DNA from: Streptomyces sp. APSN-46.1
Lineage (GTDB): Bacteria > Actinomycetota > Actinomycetes > Streptomycetales > Streptomycetaceae
Direction of reading: 5' to 3'
DNA length: 64,000 bases
Assembly: GCF_022815725.1 (NCBI RefSeq)
Contig: NZ_JALGRF010000008.1
Span: 62,001-126,000, forward strand
Made by a program: the position numbers and the translations under genes. Shown one piece after another: positions 41,731-50,177 of this stretch (position 1 is its first letter; each line of letters begins with the position of its first letter). The notes under the pieces were generated by a model. That model searched no databases. It was not told the origin of the DNA and saw only the letters and a program-made list of their open reading frames with translations.

Positions 41731-42527
41731 GCGCCGCCCCGCCGCTGTGCCTGACCGTCGCCGGATCGGACTCCGGCGGCGGCGCGGGCATCCAGGCCGA
41801 CCTCAAGACGATGCTGGCGCTCGGCGTGCACGGAATGAGCGTGGTGACCGCTGTGACCGCCCAGAACTCGCTGGGGGTGCAGGGCGTCTGGGAGCTGCCC
41901 GCCGAGGCCGTCAGGGGCCAGTACCGGGCCGTGGTGGACGACATCGGCGTGGGGGCGGTGAAGACCGGGATGCTGTCCTCCGCCGTGCTCGTGGAGACGG
42001 TGGCCGAACTGCTGGCCGGCACCGCGGCCCCGGCCGTCGTGGACCCCGTCGGCGTCTCCAAGCACGGGGACGCGCTGCTCGCCGCCTCGGCGCTGGAAGC
42101 CGTACGGGCGGAGCTGCTGCCGCGGGCCACCGTGGCCACGCCGAACCTGGACGAGGTGGCGCAGCTCACGGGCGTGGTCGTGGAGAGCGAGGACGACATG
42201 CGGCGGGCCGCCGACGCGATCCTCGGGTACGGGCCCCGCTGGGCGCTGATCAAGGGCGGCCACCTCGCGGCGCACGGGGACGAGGCCGTGGACCTGCTCA
42301 CGGACGGAGCCGACGAGCGCTGGCTCCGCGCGCCCCGGCACGGCAACCGGCACACGCACGGCACGGGCTGCACCCTGGCGAGCGCGATCGCGGCGGGCCT
42401 GGCGAAGGGGCTACCGGTCCCGGAGGCGGTCGCGGCGGCCAAGGACTACGTCACGGGCGCCATCGCCGCCGGCTTCGCGCTGGGCGGCGGCATCGGGCCG
42501 GTGGACCACGCCTGGCAGTGGCGCTGA
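41727..42527 (+). CDS. thiD: Hydroxymethylpyrimidine (phosphate) kinase
   Basis: Phosphorylates 4-amino-5-hydroxymethyl-2-methylpyrimidine and its phosphate. 266 residues of ribokinase fold. LTVAGSDSGGGAGIQADLKT, VTAVTAQNSLGVQGVWELP, GAVKTGMLSSAVLVETVAEL, ATPNLDEVAQLTG and HGTGCTLASAIAAGLAKG (anion hole) are diagnostic. It overlaps thiL by 4 bp. A terminator follows directly. Confidence 0.95.
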   Translation: MSAAPPLCLTVAGSDSGGGAGIQADLKTMLALGVHGMSVVTAVTAQNSLGVQGVWELPAEAVRGQYRAVVDDIGVGAVKTGMLSSAVLVETVAELLAGTAAPAVVDPVGVSKHGDALLAASALEAVRAELLPRATVATPNLDEVAQLTGVVVESEDDMRRAADAILGYGPRWALIKGGHLAAHGDEAVDLLTDGADERWLRAPRHGNRHTHGTGCTLASAIAAGLAKGLPVPEAVAAAKDYVTGAIAAGFALGGGIGPVDHAWQWR

Positions 42528-42537
42528 GGCAAAGCAA

Positions 42538-42566
42538 AAGGCCGGTCCACGAGGTGGACCGGCCTT
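42538..42566. terminator. Terminator between thiD and rpmB
   Basis: AAGGCCGGTCCAC/GTGGACCGGCCTT, a 13-bp perfect stem with a GAG loop, followed by CT-rich sequence. It can serve both convergent genes. Confidence 0.82.
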
Positions 42567-42607
42567 CTGGGCAACCGGAAAGGGCTGCGCTACGACGACG
42601 GGAGGCG

Positions 42608-42793
42608 TCAGCGCGAGACCTTGCCGGCCTTGATGCACGAGGTGCAGGCGTTGAGGCGCTTCGGCGTCCCATTGACCACGGCACGGACGCGCTGGATGTT
42701 CGGGTTCCAGCGACGCGAGGTGCGGCGGTGCGAGTGGGAGATGTTGTTGCCGAAGCTCGGCCCCTTGGCGCAAACGTCGCAGTTGGCAGCCAC
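42608..42793 (-). CDS. rpmB: 50S ribosomal protein L28, zinc-binding form
   Basis: 61 residues: MAANCDVCAKGPSFGNNISH, RRTSRRWNPNIQRVRAVVNG and LNACTSCIKAGKVSR. The CDVC and CTSC pairs make this the four-cysteine form, unlike the zinc-free paralogues that are induced in zinc starvation. The ATG at 42793 is preceded by GGAGTG. A ~105-nt 5' leader with an inverted repeat separates it from a TATGCT -10 candidate. Confidence 0.95.
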   Translation of the reverse strand: MAANCDVCAKGPSFGNNISHSHRRTSRRWNPNIQRVRAVVNGTPKRLNACTSCIKAGKVSR

Positions 42794-42807
42794 AGGTCAC
42801 TCCAAAG

Positions 42808-42861
42808 ACTTCAGATGCACTTACAGTGAAATCCGGCGCACCGGAATCAGAGATCTGAAGT
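42808..42861 (-). promoter_or_regulatory. Structured 5' leader of rpmB
   Basis: ACTTCAGAT (42808-42816) and ATCTGAAGT (42853-42861) form a 9-bp inverted repeat enclosing a TCCGG-GCGCA-CCGGA-like inner hairpin. It could be a regulatory mRNA element or an operator. Confidence 0.35.
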
Positions 42862-42905
42862 GGCTTGCCGGACGGATGGCCCGACTCTCGACGGGCAACC
42901 TGAGC

Positions 42906-42911
42906 AGCATA
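42906..42911 (-). promoter_or_regulatory. -10 candidate of rpmB
   Basis: TATGCT on the minus strand. The -35 is weak (TCTTGG, 16-base spacer). Confidence 0.3.
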
Positions 42912-43035
42912 CAACGACTGCTTCGGTCCAAGAAAACTACCATGTTCGCCGTCGGCTCCGCCCCGGGGTCCCGGGCCGGCCGCCGGCCTTCGTTACCCTG
43001 CGGTGAACCCTGGCCCGCACAAGGAGGAACGCCCG

Positions 43036-44691
43036 GTGCCGCACGCGCCTCAGCCGCAGCCCGCCGACGAGCTCGACGCCGAAGCGGTGCGCACCTGGAG
43101 CTCGCTGGCCCTGGCCGCGCTGGGCCGGGACCGCGAGGACATCGACGCGATCAACGTCTACCCGGTCGCGGACGCCGACACCGGCACCAACCTGTACCTG
43201 ACCGCCGAATCGGCGGACCGCGCGCTGGAAGCGATCGCGGCCACCTCCCTGTCCCAAGCGGTACGGGCCTACGCGCACGGCGCCCTCATAGGGGCCCGGG
43301 GGAACTCCGGGACGATCCTCGCGCAGCTGCTGCGCGGGGTGGCCGACGTCCTCGGCGCCGAGGACGCTCAGGACGCCGAGAACGCCGAGCCCGGGGACTC
43401 CGACCCGGGCCGGCTGCTCGCGCAGGCCCTGACCCGGGCCGCCGAGGAGGCGTACCAGGCCGTCGCGCACCCGGTGGAGGGCACGATGCTCACCGTCGCC
43501 AGCGCCGCGGCGCGCGCCGGGGAGGCCGCCCAGGCCGCTGACGGAACCGCCGCCGACGTGGCCCGGGCCGCCTACGAAGGGGCCCGCGCGGCCCTGGCCG
43601 AGACCCCGGGACAGCTGGCCGTGCTGGGCCGGGCCGGAGTGGTCGACGCCGGGGGCTGCGGGGTGGTCGCCGTCCTCGGGGCCCTGTGGCAGGCGCTGTC
43701 GGGAGAGCAGCCGGCCCGCGAGCCGGTGCGCGGGCGGGCCGGGCCCGTACCGCTGCCGCCGGAGCCGTGCGCCGAGGAGCGGGGCGGACCCGCGTACGAG
43801 GTGATCTACCTGCTGGAGGCCTCCGAGCCGGCGGTCGCGGCCCTGCGCAGCCGGCTCGACGGACTCGGCGACTCCCTGGTGGTGGTCGGCGGCGACGGGC
43901 TGTGGAACGTCCACGTCCACGTGGACGACCCCGGCGCGGCGGTGGAGGCCGGGGTGGTCGCCGGACGGCCGTACCGGATCCGCATCACGCATTTCGGCGA
44001 CGAGCGGCGCCGGAGCCGGGTGGAGCGCGTCCAGCGGGCCGTGGTCGCGGTCGTCCCCGGCGAGGGGCTGGCCGGGCTGTGCGCGGAGGCGGGCGCGACC
44101 ACCGTGCTCGTCCGGCCCGGCGAGGCACCGGCCGCCGCCGGGCTGGTCGACGCCATCCGGCGGGCCCACGCCCGCGAGGTGGTGCTGCTGCCCGGTGGTG
44201 CCGAGTGGCGGGCGGCCGCCGCGGCCGCCGCCGAACAGGCCCGCGCCGACGGCGTGCGGGTGGCCGTGATCCCGACCAGGTCGGCCGTCCAGGGGCTGGC
44301 CGCGCTCGCCGTGCACGACCCGGAGGGCAGCTTCGACGAGGACGTGGTCGCCATGACCGCCGCTGCGGGAGCCACCCGCTACGCGGAACTGGCCGTCGCC
44401 GAACGCCAGTCCTTCACCTCCGCCGGCATCTGCCAGGCCGGGGACGTCCTCGGGCTCATCGACGGCGACGTCGCCGTGATCGGCGCGGGCCTGCCGGAGA
44501 CCGCCGAGGCGGTCCTGGAGCGGATGCTCGGCTCCGGCGGCGAACTCGTCACGCTGGTCCTGGGACCCGAGGTGCCCGACGCCCTCGCCGAGCGCCTGGA
44601 GGCCTACGTACAGCACGGGCACCTGGCCGTGGACACCGTGACCTATCGCGGCGGGCGGTACTCGGCACCCCTCCTCATCGGGGTCGAATAG
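43036..44691 (+). CDS. DAK2-domain / FakA-like kinase
   Basis: 551 residues. The N-terminal DAK2 domain has INVYPVADADTGTNLYLTAE with the Mg-binding Asp triad, then GARGNSGTILAQLLRG and HPVEGTMLTVASAA. The C-terminal half (EVIYLLEASEPAVAALRSRL, GDGLWNVHVHVDDPGAAVEA, AERQSFTSAGICQAGDVLGL) resembles the FakA middle and C domains. FakA phosphorylates fatty acids held by a FakB/DegV protein; no FakB gene is nearby. The GTG at 43036 has a strong AAGGAGGAAC site. recG follows, as in many Gram-positive genomes. Confidence 0.87.
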   Translation: MPHAPQPQPADELDAEAVRTWSSLALAALGRDREDIDAINVYPVADADTGTNLYLTAESADRALEAIAATSLSQAVRAYAHGALIGARGNSGTILAQLLRGVADVLGAEDAQDAENAEPGDSDPGRLLAQALTRAAEEAYQAVAHPVEGTMLTVASAAARAGEAAQAADGTAADVARAAYEGARAALAETPGQLAVLGRAGVVDAGGCGVVAVLGALWQALSGEQPAREPVRGRAGPVPLPPEPCAEERGGPAYEVIYLLEASEPAVAALRSRLDGLGDSLVVVGGDGLWNVHVHVDDPGAAVEAGVVAGRPYRIRITHFGDERRRSRVERVQRAVVAVVPGEGLAGLCAEAGATTVLVRPGEAPAAAGLVDAIRRAHAREVVLLPGGAEWRAAAAAAAEQARADGVRVAVIPTRSAVQGLAALAVHDPEGSFDEDVVAMTAAAGATRYAELAVAERQSFTSAGICQAGDVLGLIDGDVAVIGAGLPETAEAVLERMLGSGGELVTLVLGPEVPDALAERLEAYVQHGHLAVDTVTYRGGRYSAPLLIGVE

Positions 44692-44717
44692 CCGGGTTGT
44701 CAGCGGCATGGTGTGCA

Positions 44718-46910
44718 ATGGAACACGTGCCCGCGCTCGACGAAGACCTCAAGAAGACGCTCGGCCCCGCCACCGCCAAGGTGCTGGCCGAGCAGCTCGG
44801 CCTGCACACGGCCCTGGACCTGCTGCACCACTACCCGAGGCGGTACGCGGAGCGCGGCGAGCTGACCCCGCTGACCGAGCTCGCCGACCAGCTCGACGAG
44901 CACGTGACGGTCGTCGCGCAGGTGGCCGACGCCCGGATCCTCACCTTCAACGGCGGTCGCGGCAAGCGCCTGGAAGTCACCATCACCGACGGCAGCGGCC
45001 GCCTCCAGCTGGTGTTCTTCGGGGCCGGAGTCCACAAGCCCCACAAGGACCTGCTGCCCGGCACCCGCGCGATGTTCGCGGGCAAGGTGGGCATGTTCAA
45101 CCGCAAGCTCCAGCTCGCCCACCCGGCCTACGAACTGCTGAGCGCGGACGCCTCCGACCAGGACGCCGCCACCGCCTTTGCCAACCAGCTCATCCCGATC
45201 TACCCGGCCTGCGCGAAGCTGGAGTCCTGGAAGATCTCCAAGTGTGTGGACGCGGTGCTGCCCGGCGCCCGGGAGGCCGTGGACCCGCTGCCGCCCGCCC
45301 TGCGCGAGGACCGGGCGCTGGTCCCGCTCACCGAGGCCCTGCTCAAGATCCACCGCCCGGCCACCAAGGCCGACATCGAGGACGCCCGCCGGCGTCTGAA
45401 GTGGGACGAGGCCTTCGTCCTCCAGGTCGCCCTGGCCCGCCGCCGCCACACCGACTCCCAGCTCCCCGCCGTCCCCCGCCGCCCCACCCCCGGCGGACTG
45501 CTCGACACCTTCGACGCCACACTGCCCTTCACCCTCACCGAGGGCCAGCAGACCGTCTCGAAGGAGATCTTCGACGACCTGGGCACTGAGCACCCCATGC
45601 ACCGCCTCCTCCAGGGCGAGGTGGGTTCGGGCAAGACGCTGGTGGCTCTGCGGGCCATGCTCGCCGTCGTGGACGCGGGCGGGCAGGCCGCGATGCTCGC
45701 GCCCACCGAGGTGCTCGCCCAGCAGCACCACCGCTCCATCACCGAGATGATGGGCGAGCTCGCCGAGGGGGGAATGCTCGGCGGCTCCGACATGGGCACC
45801 AAGGTGGTGCTGCTCACCGGCTCCATGGGGGTGCCCGCGCGCCGGCGGGCACTGCTCGATCTGGTCACCGGCGAGGCCGGCATCGTCATCGGCACGCACG
45901 CGCTGATCGAGGACAAGGTGCAGTTCCATGACCTCGGCCTGGTCGTCGTGGACGAGCAGCACCGCTTCGGCGTGGAGCAGCGCGACGCCCTGCGGTCCAA
46001 GGGGAAGCAGCCGCCGCACCTGCTGGTGATGACGGCGACGCCGATCCCGCGCACGGTCGCGATGACCGTCTTCGGCGACCTGGAGACCTCCGTCCTGGAC
46101 CAGCTGCCGGCCGGCCGCTCCCCGATCGCCACCCACGTGGTGCCCGCCAAGGACAAGCCGCACTTCCTGGCCCGGGCCTGGGAGCGGGTCCGCGAGGAGG
46201 TGGAGAACGGCCACCAGGCGTACGTGGTCTGCCCCCGGATCGGGGACGAGGCCGACGACCCCAAGAAGAAGACCGCCGAGGACGAGAGCGAGAAGCGGCC
46301 GCCGCTCGCCGTGCTGGAGATCGCCGAGCAGCTGTCGCGCGGGCCGCTGGCCGGGCTCCGCGTCGAGGTGCTGCACGGCCGGATGGACCCCGCCGACAAG
46401 GACGACGTCATGCGCCGGTTCACCGCCGGCGAGGTCAAGGTGCTCGTCGCCACGACCGTCATCGAGGTCGGCGTGAACGTCCCCAACTCCACCGTCATGG
46501 TGATCATGGACGCGGACCGGTTCGGCGTCTCCCAGCTCCACCAGCTGCGCGGCCGCGTCGGCCGGGGCTCCGCTCCGGGCCTGTGCCTGCTGGTCAGCGA
46601 GATGCACGAGGCCAGCCCCGCCCGGGCCCGGCTCGCGGCCGTCGCCGCCACCCTGGACGGCTTCGAGCTCTCCCGGATCGACCTGGAGCAGCGCCGCGAG
46701 GGCGATGTGCTGGGCCAGGCCCAGTCGGGAGTCCGCTCCTCGCTGCGCATGCTCGCGGTCATCGAGGACGAGGAGGTCATCGCCCAGGCCCGGGAGGAGG
46801 CCACCCGCGTGGTCGCCGAGGACCCGGAGCTGGAGCGGCTGCCCGGCCTCAGGGCCGCGCTGGACGCCCTGCTGGACACCGAGCGAGAGCAGTACCTGGA
46901 GAAGGGCTGA
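44718..46910 (+). CDS. recG: ATP-dependent DNA helicase RecG
   Basis: Remodels stalled replication forks and recombination intermediates. 730 residues. A wedge/OB domain comes first (VTVVAQVADARILTFNGGRG). The SF2 motor has LLQGEVGSGKTLVALRAMLA (Walker A), LVVVDEQHRFGVEQRDAL (DEQH box), VMTATPIPRTVAMTVFGDL, VLVATTVIEVGVNVPN and QLHQLRGRVGRGS. The start is uncertain: ATG 44718 or GTG 44727, neither with a clear ribosome-binding site, 26-35 bp after the kinase gene. An acidic, lysine-rich insert (DDPKKKTAEDESEKRPP) lies between the motor lobes. Confidence 0.95.
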   Translation: MEHVPALDEDLKKTLGPATAKVLAEQLGLHTALDLLHHYPRRYAERGELTPLTELADQLDEHVTVVAQVADARILTFNGGRGKRLEVTITDGSGRLQLVFFGAGVHKPHKDLLPGTRAMFAGKVGMFNRKLQLAHPAYELLSADASDQDAATAFANQLIPIYPACAKLESWKISKCVDAVLPGAREAVDPLPPALREDRALVPLTEALLKIHRPATKADIEDARRRLKWDEAFVLQVALARRRHTDSQLPAVPRRPTPGGLLDTFDATLPFTLTEGQQTVSKEIFDDLGTEHPMHRLLQGEVGSGKTLVALRAMLAVVDAGGQAAMLAPTEVLAQQHHRSITEMMGELAEGGMLGGSDMGTKVVLLTGSMGVPARRRALLDLVTGEAGIVIGTHALIEDKVQFHDLGLVVVDEQHRFGVEQRDALRSKGKQPPHLLVMTATPIPRTVAMTVFGDLETSVLDQLPAGRSPIATHVVPAKDKPHFLARAWERVREEVENGHQAYVVCPRIGDEADDPKKKTAEDESEKRPPLAVLEIAEQLSRGPLAGLRVEVLHGRMDPADKDDVMRRFTAGEVKVLVATTVIEVGVNVPNSTVMVIMDADRFGVSQLHQLRGRVGRGSAPGLCLLVSEMHEASPARARLAAVAATLDGFELSRIDLEQRREGDVLGQAQSGVRSSLRMLAVIEDEEVIAQAREEATRVVAEDPELERLPGLRAALDALLDTEREQYLEKG

Positions 46911-46992
46911 ACCGGGGGAGGGCGTCCGGGCGGGCACGGCATATCGTGGAGTCGCGCCATCCCCCCGTCTCCCGCACACCGAAGGACCCCAG

Positions 46993-47571
46993 ATGACCCG
47001 CGTGATCGCCGGCAGCGCCGGCGGGCGACGGCTGGCCGTACCGCCCGGCACCGGCACCCGCCCGACCTCGGACCGGATGCGCGAAGGCCTCTTCTCCACC
47101 TGGGAGTCGCTGCACGGCGTCCAGGGCTCCCGGGTGCTCGACCTGTACGGCGGCTCCGGCGCCGTCGGCCTGGAGGCCCTGTCCCGGGGCGCGGCCCACA
47201 CCCTGCTGGTGGAGTCCGAGGCCAAGGCCGTGAAGGCCATCCGGGACAACATCGCGGCGCTGGGCCTGCCGGGCGCCGAATTCCGGGCCGGCAAGGCCGA
47301 GCAGATCGTGGCGGTCCCGGCGCACGGGGAGCCGTACGACATCGTCTTCCTGGACCCGCCGTACGCCGTCGAACACGACGATCTTGGCGAGATCCTCCTC
47401 ACACTCCGCGCCAATGGCTGGCTCACGGACGATGCGCTCGTCACCGTGGAGCGCAGCACGAGGAGCGGCGCGTTCCCGTGGCCGGAGGGCTTCGAGCCGC
47501 TCAGGTCCCGGAAGTACGGCGAGGGCACCCTTTGGTACGGTCGCGCCGCCTTCACCAGCGAAGAGTCATGA
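46993..47571 (+). CDS. rsmD: 16S rRNA (guanine-966-N2)-methyltransferase
   Basis: 192-residue SAM-dependent methyltransferase. MTRVIAGSAGGRRLAVPPGT, RPTSDRMREGLFSTW, RVLDLYGGSGAVGLEALSRG (SAM loop) and DIVFLDPPYA (catalytic N/D-PPY motif) are typical. ATG at 46993. It overlaps coaD by 4 bp, the usual rsmD-coaD pairing. Confidence 0.95.
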   Translation: MTRVIAGSAGGRRLAVPPGTGTRPTSDRMREGLFSTWESLHGVQGSRVLDLYGGSGAVGLEALSRGAAHTLLVESEAKAVKAIRDNIAALGLPGAEFRAGKAEQIVAVPAHGEPYDIVFLDPPYAVEHDDLGEILLTLRANGWLTDDALVTVERSTRSGAFPWPEGFEPLRSRKYGEGTLWYGRAAFTSEES

Positions 47572-48080
47572 TGACCGCCCCGGAGAGCGAGGGACCCAAG
47601 TTGCGCCGCGCCGTCTGTCCCGGGTCATTCGACCCCATCACCAACGGACACCTCGACATCATCGGCCGGGCCTCCAGGCTCTACGACGTCGTCCACGTCG
47701 CCGTGATGATCAACCAGTCCAAGCAGGGACTGTTCACCGTGGAGGAGCGGATCGAGCTGATCCGCGAAGCGACCGCCGACTACGGCAACGTCGAGGTCGA
47801 GGCCTTCCACGGGCTGCTCGTCGACTTCTGCAAGCAGCGGGACATCCCGGCCATCGTCAAGGGCCTGCGCGCCGTCAGCGACTTCGACTACGAGCTCCAG
47901 ATGGCCCAGATGAACATGGGCCTGTCGGGCGTCGAAACGCTGTTCGTGCCGACCAATCCGACCTACAGCTTCCTGTCCTCCTCCCTGGTCAAGGAGGTCG
48001 CGGCCTGGGGCGGAGACGTCGCCCACCTGCTGCCGGCGCACGTGCACGCGGCGCTCGTCGAGCGGCTCCGGAAGAAGTGA
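47568..48080 (+). CDS. coaD: Phosphopantetheine adenylyltransferase
   Basis: Fourth step of coenzyme A synthesis. 170 residues. RRAVCPGSFDPITNGHLDII holds the nucleotidyltransferase T/H-x-G-H motif, VKGLRAVSDFDYELQMAQMN the phosphopantetheine site and YSFLSSSLVKEVA the ISSS-like motif. The start codon is ATG 47568 or the adjacent ATG 47571; it overlaps the rsmD stop. Confidence 0.96.
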   Translation: MMTAPESEGPKLRRAVCPGSFDPITNGHLDIIGRASRLYDVVHVAVMINQSKQGLFTVEERIELIREATADYGNVEVEAFHGLLVDFCKQRDIPAIVKGLRAVSDFDYELQMAQMNMGLSGVETLFVPTNPTYSFLSSSLVKEVAAWGGDVAHLLPAHVHAALVERLRKK

Positions 48081-48183
48081 CGGCCTGACGGAACGTCAGT
48101 CGGTGTCGGGTGCCCGCCCGGTGGCCTTACAGTCGTCCCGTCCGTCTCAGGACCGCCCTGAGGCCGAGAGAGTGCGAGCCCCC

Positions 48184-49200
48184 ATGGACGTGCAGAAGAA
48201 GCTCGACGAGATCGTCGCGGCCGTCGGCGGCGCCCGGTCCATGCCCATGTCGGCCTCCTGCGTGATCAACCGCGCGGAGCTGCTCGCCCAGCTCGAAGAA
48301 GTACGCCAGGCCCTGCCCGGTTCGCTGGCCCAGGCCCAGGAGCTCCTCGGGGGCCGGGAGCAGATGGTCGAGGAGGCCCGCCGGGAGGCGGAGCGGATCA
48401 TCGACTCGGCCCACGCCCAGCGCGGCTCGCTCATCTCCGACACCGAGGTCGCGCGCCGGTCCCAGGACGAGGCGGACCGGATCCTGGCGGAGGCCCGCCG
48501 GGAGGCCGAGGAGATCCGCGCCGAGGCCGACGACTACGTGGACAGCAAGCTGGCGAACTTCGAGGTCGTCCTCAGCAAGACCATCGGATCGGTGGACCGG
48601 GGCCGCGAGAAGCTGCTGGGCCGCGGCCAGGGCCTGGACGACCAGGGCTACCCCGACGCGGAGGCGCCCGAGCGCAGCCACGACCCGGAGGTCCAGCGAC
48701 AGCAGGCGGACGCGTACGTGGACACCAAGCTGGCGACCTTCGAGGCGGTGCTCTCCAAGACCTTGGAGGCCGTCGGCCGGGGCCGCCAGAAGCTCCTGGG
48801 CCGGGCGCCCGTGGACGACCTCGGCGCCCACATGGCCGCCCAGGACGCGGCGGGCCCGCAGCAGTCCCGCTCGGCGAGCGACGCGGACTTCCTGGCGGGC
48901 CTGGCGGAACCCGAGCCGGCCCACGTCCATGCGCAGATCCCGGCGCAGCAGCAGGAGCCGGTGTACGACGCCTATGCCTACCAGCAGCAGCCCCAGCAGC
49001 AGGACGGCTACGCCTACCAGGACCCCTACTCCGGCTACCAGCAGCAGCAGGACCCGTACTCCGCGTACCAGCAGCAGCCGGATCCGTATGAGGCGTACCA
49101 GCAGCCCCAGGCTTCGCAGCCCGCGCTCGACGAGACCAGCTTCTTCGACACGAGCATGATCAATCTTGACCAGCTGCGCCAGTACGAACAGGGCCGCTAG
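48184..49200 (+). CDS. DivIVA/coiled-coil cell-division-type protein
   Basis: 338 residues. Residues 1-115 form a coiled coil (GGREQMVEEARREAERIIDS, ADRILAEARREAEEIRAEAD). A 33-residue unit occurs twice: DDYVDSKLANFEVVLSKTIG at 117 and DAYVDTKLATFEAVLSKTLE at 177, each ending GREKLLGR or GRQKLLGR. The tail (about 255-325) is Tyr/Gln/Pro-rich (DPYSAYQQQPDPYEAYQQPQ) and probably disordered, ending DQLRQYEQGR. ATP-synthase-b-like and DivIVA-like proteins share this style; a scaffold in growth or division is likely. Confidence 0.78.
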   Translation: MDVQKKLDEIVAAVGGARSMPMSASCVINRAELLAQLEEVRQALPGSLAQAQELLGGREQMVEEARREAERIIDSAHAQRGSLISDTEVARRSQDEADRILAEARREAEEIRAEADDYVDSKLANFEVVLSKTIGSVDRGREKLLGRGQGLDDQGYPDAEAPERSHDPEVQRQQADAYVDTKLATFEAVLSKTLEAVGRGRQKLLGRAPVDDLGAHMAAQDAAGPQQSRSASDADFLAGLAEPEPAHVHAQIPAQQQEPVYDAYAYQQQPQQQDGYAYQDPYSGYQQQQDPYSAYQQQPDPYEAYQQPQASQPALDETSFFDTSMINLDQLRQYEQGR

Positions 49201-49310
49201 GCCCGATTGGGCTCAGAGCGAAGCGCCGGGTATCCTGGCTGTTCGGTCGCGCGTATGCGCCGCGATCCATGCTGCCCTTGAGCGGCGGCATCTTTGATCT
49301 TCAGCGATCT

Positions 49311-49982
49311 GTGAAAGCAGGAACGGCCCTGAATACCCGCCTCGACCACCGCAACCCTCTCGTGTTCGACACGCACGAGCTGGGTCGGCGTCCTGGTGCC
49401 ATGCAGCGGCTGTCCCGTGAGATCGCGGCACCGGCGGACCTCGGTCTCGCCGGCGTCATCGGGGTTCCGGAAGGCGCCCCGTTGAAGCTCAGCCTCCGTA
49501 TGGAGTCGGTCATGGAAGGGGTGCTTGTCACAGGCACCGTCCGTGGATCGGCCACAGGGGAGTGCGTAAGGTGTCTGGAGTCCGTGGAGCGCGAGCTCAA
49601 GGCGGACTTCCAGGAGATGTTCTCGTACCCTGACGCCGACGACCGGAGCCGCTCCCACGCGGAACCGGCCGACGACGCCGAGGACGACGAGGACACGCTT
49701 CACCTTGAGGACGGCTTGTTCGACCTCGAACCCGTGCTGCGCGACGTGGTAGTGCTCACACTGCCGCTGCAGCCGGTGTGCCGGGAGGACTGTCTCGGAC
49801 TGTGCCCCGATTGCGGGCTCAGCCTGAACGACGACCCGGACCACCACCATGACGCCGTCGACATCCGTTGGGCGGCATTGCAGGAACTCGTCGTGACCGA
49901 TCAGGACGACGAGAAGGACAACATGAGCGGTACTGCATCTGACGACGTTCAGAGCGACGCCGCCGAGAAGCAGGAGAAGTAG
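49311..49982 (+). CDS. DUF177 (YceD) family protein
   Basis: About 223 residues; genes of this family are almost always upstream of rpmF and affect 23S rRNA or ribosome assembly. DHRNPLVFDTHELGRRPGAM, GSATGECVRCLESVERELKA and VCREDCLGLCPDCGLSLNDD show the family's conserved cysteines, probably binding zinc. An acidic stretch (PADDAEDDEDTLHLEDG) and an acidic tail surround them. The GTG at 49311 is chosen; a rare CTG about eight codons later behind AGGAACGG is possible. rpmF starts 3 bp after the stop. Confidence 0.88.
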   Translation: MKAGTALNTRLDHRNPLVFDTHELGRRPGAMQRLSREIAAPADLGLAGVIGVPEGAPLKLSLRMESVMEGVLVTGTVRGSATGECVRCLESVERELKADFQEMFSYPDADDRSRSHAEPADDAEDDEDTLHLEDGLFDLEPVLRDVVVLTLPLQPVCREDCLGLCPDCGLSLNDDPDHHHDAVDIRWAALQELVVTDQDDEKDNMSGTASDDVQSDAAEKQEK

Positions 49983-49984
49983 CC

Positions 49985-50158
49985 GTGGCTGTTCCGAAGC
50001 GGAAGATGTCGCGCAGCAACACGCGCCACCGCCGGTCGCAGTGGAAGGCTGCGGTCCCCAACCTGGTTTCGTGCGAGCGTTGCCAGGAGCCGAAGCTCCA
50101 GCACATTGCGTGCCCGAGCTGCGGCACCTACAACAAGCGCCAGGTCCTCGAGGTCTGA
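49985..50158 (+). CDS. rpmF: 50S ribosomal protein L32
   Basis: 57 residues: MAVPKRKMSRSNTRHRRSQW, then SCERCQEPKLQHIACPSCGT with four cysteines in two C-x2-C pairs, and a YNKRQVLEV end. GTG start 3 bp after the DUF177 stop behind GGAGAAG. rnc follows by 20 bp. Confidence 0.97.
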   Translation: MAVPKRKMSRSNTRHRRSQWKAAVPNLVSCERCQEPKLQHIACPSCGTYNKRQVLEV

Positions 50159-50177
50159 GCGGCTGGTGAGAGGCGCA

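Noticed and set aside
41526..46910. Very long plus-strand frames joining thiD and recG to upstream sequence
   Set aside because: The added residues are Arg/Gly/Pro-rich shadow translation of thiL and the DAK2 gene; family motifs begin only at the chosen starts.
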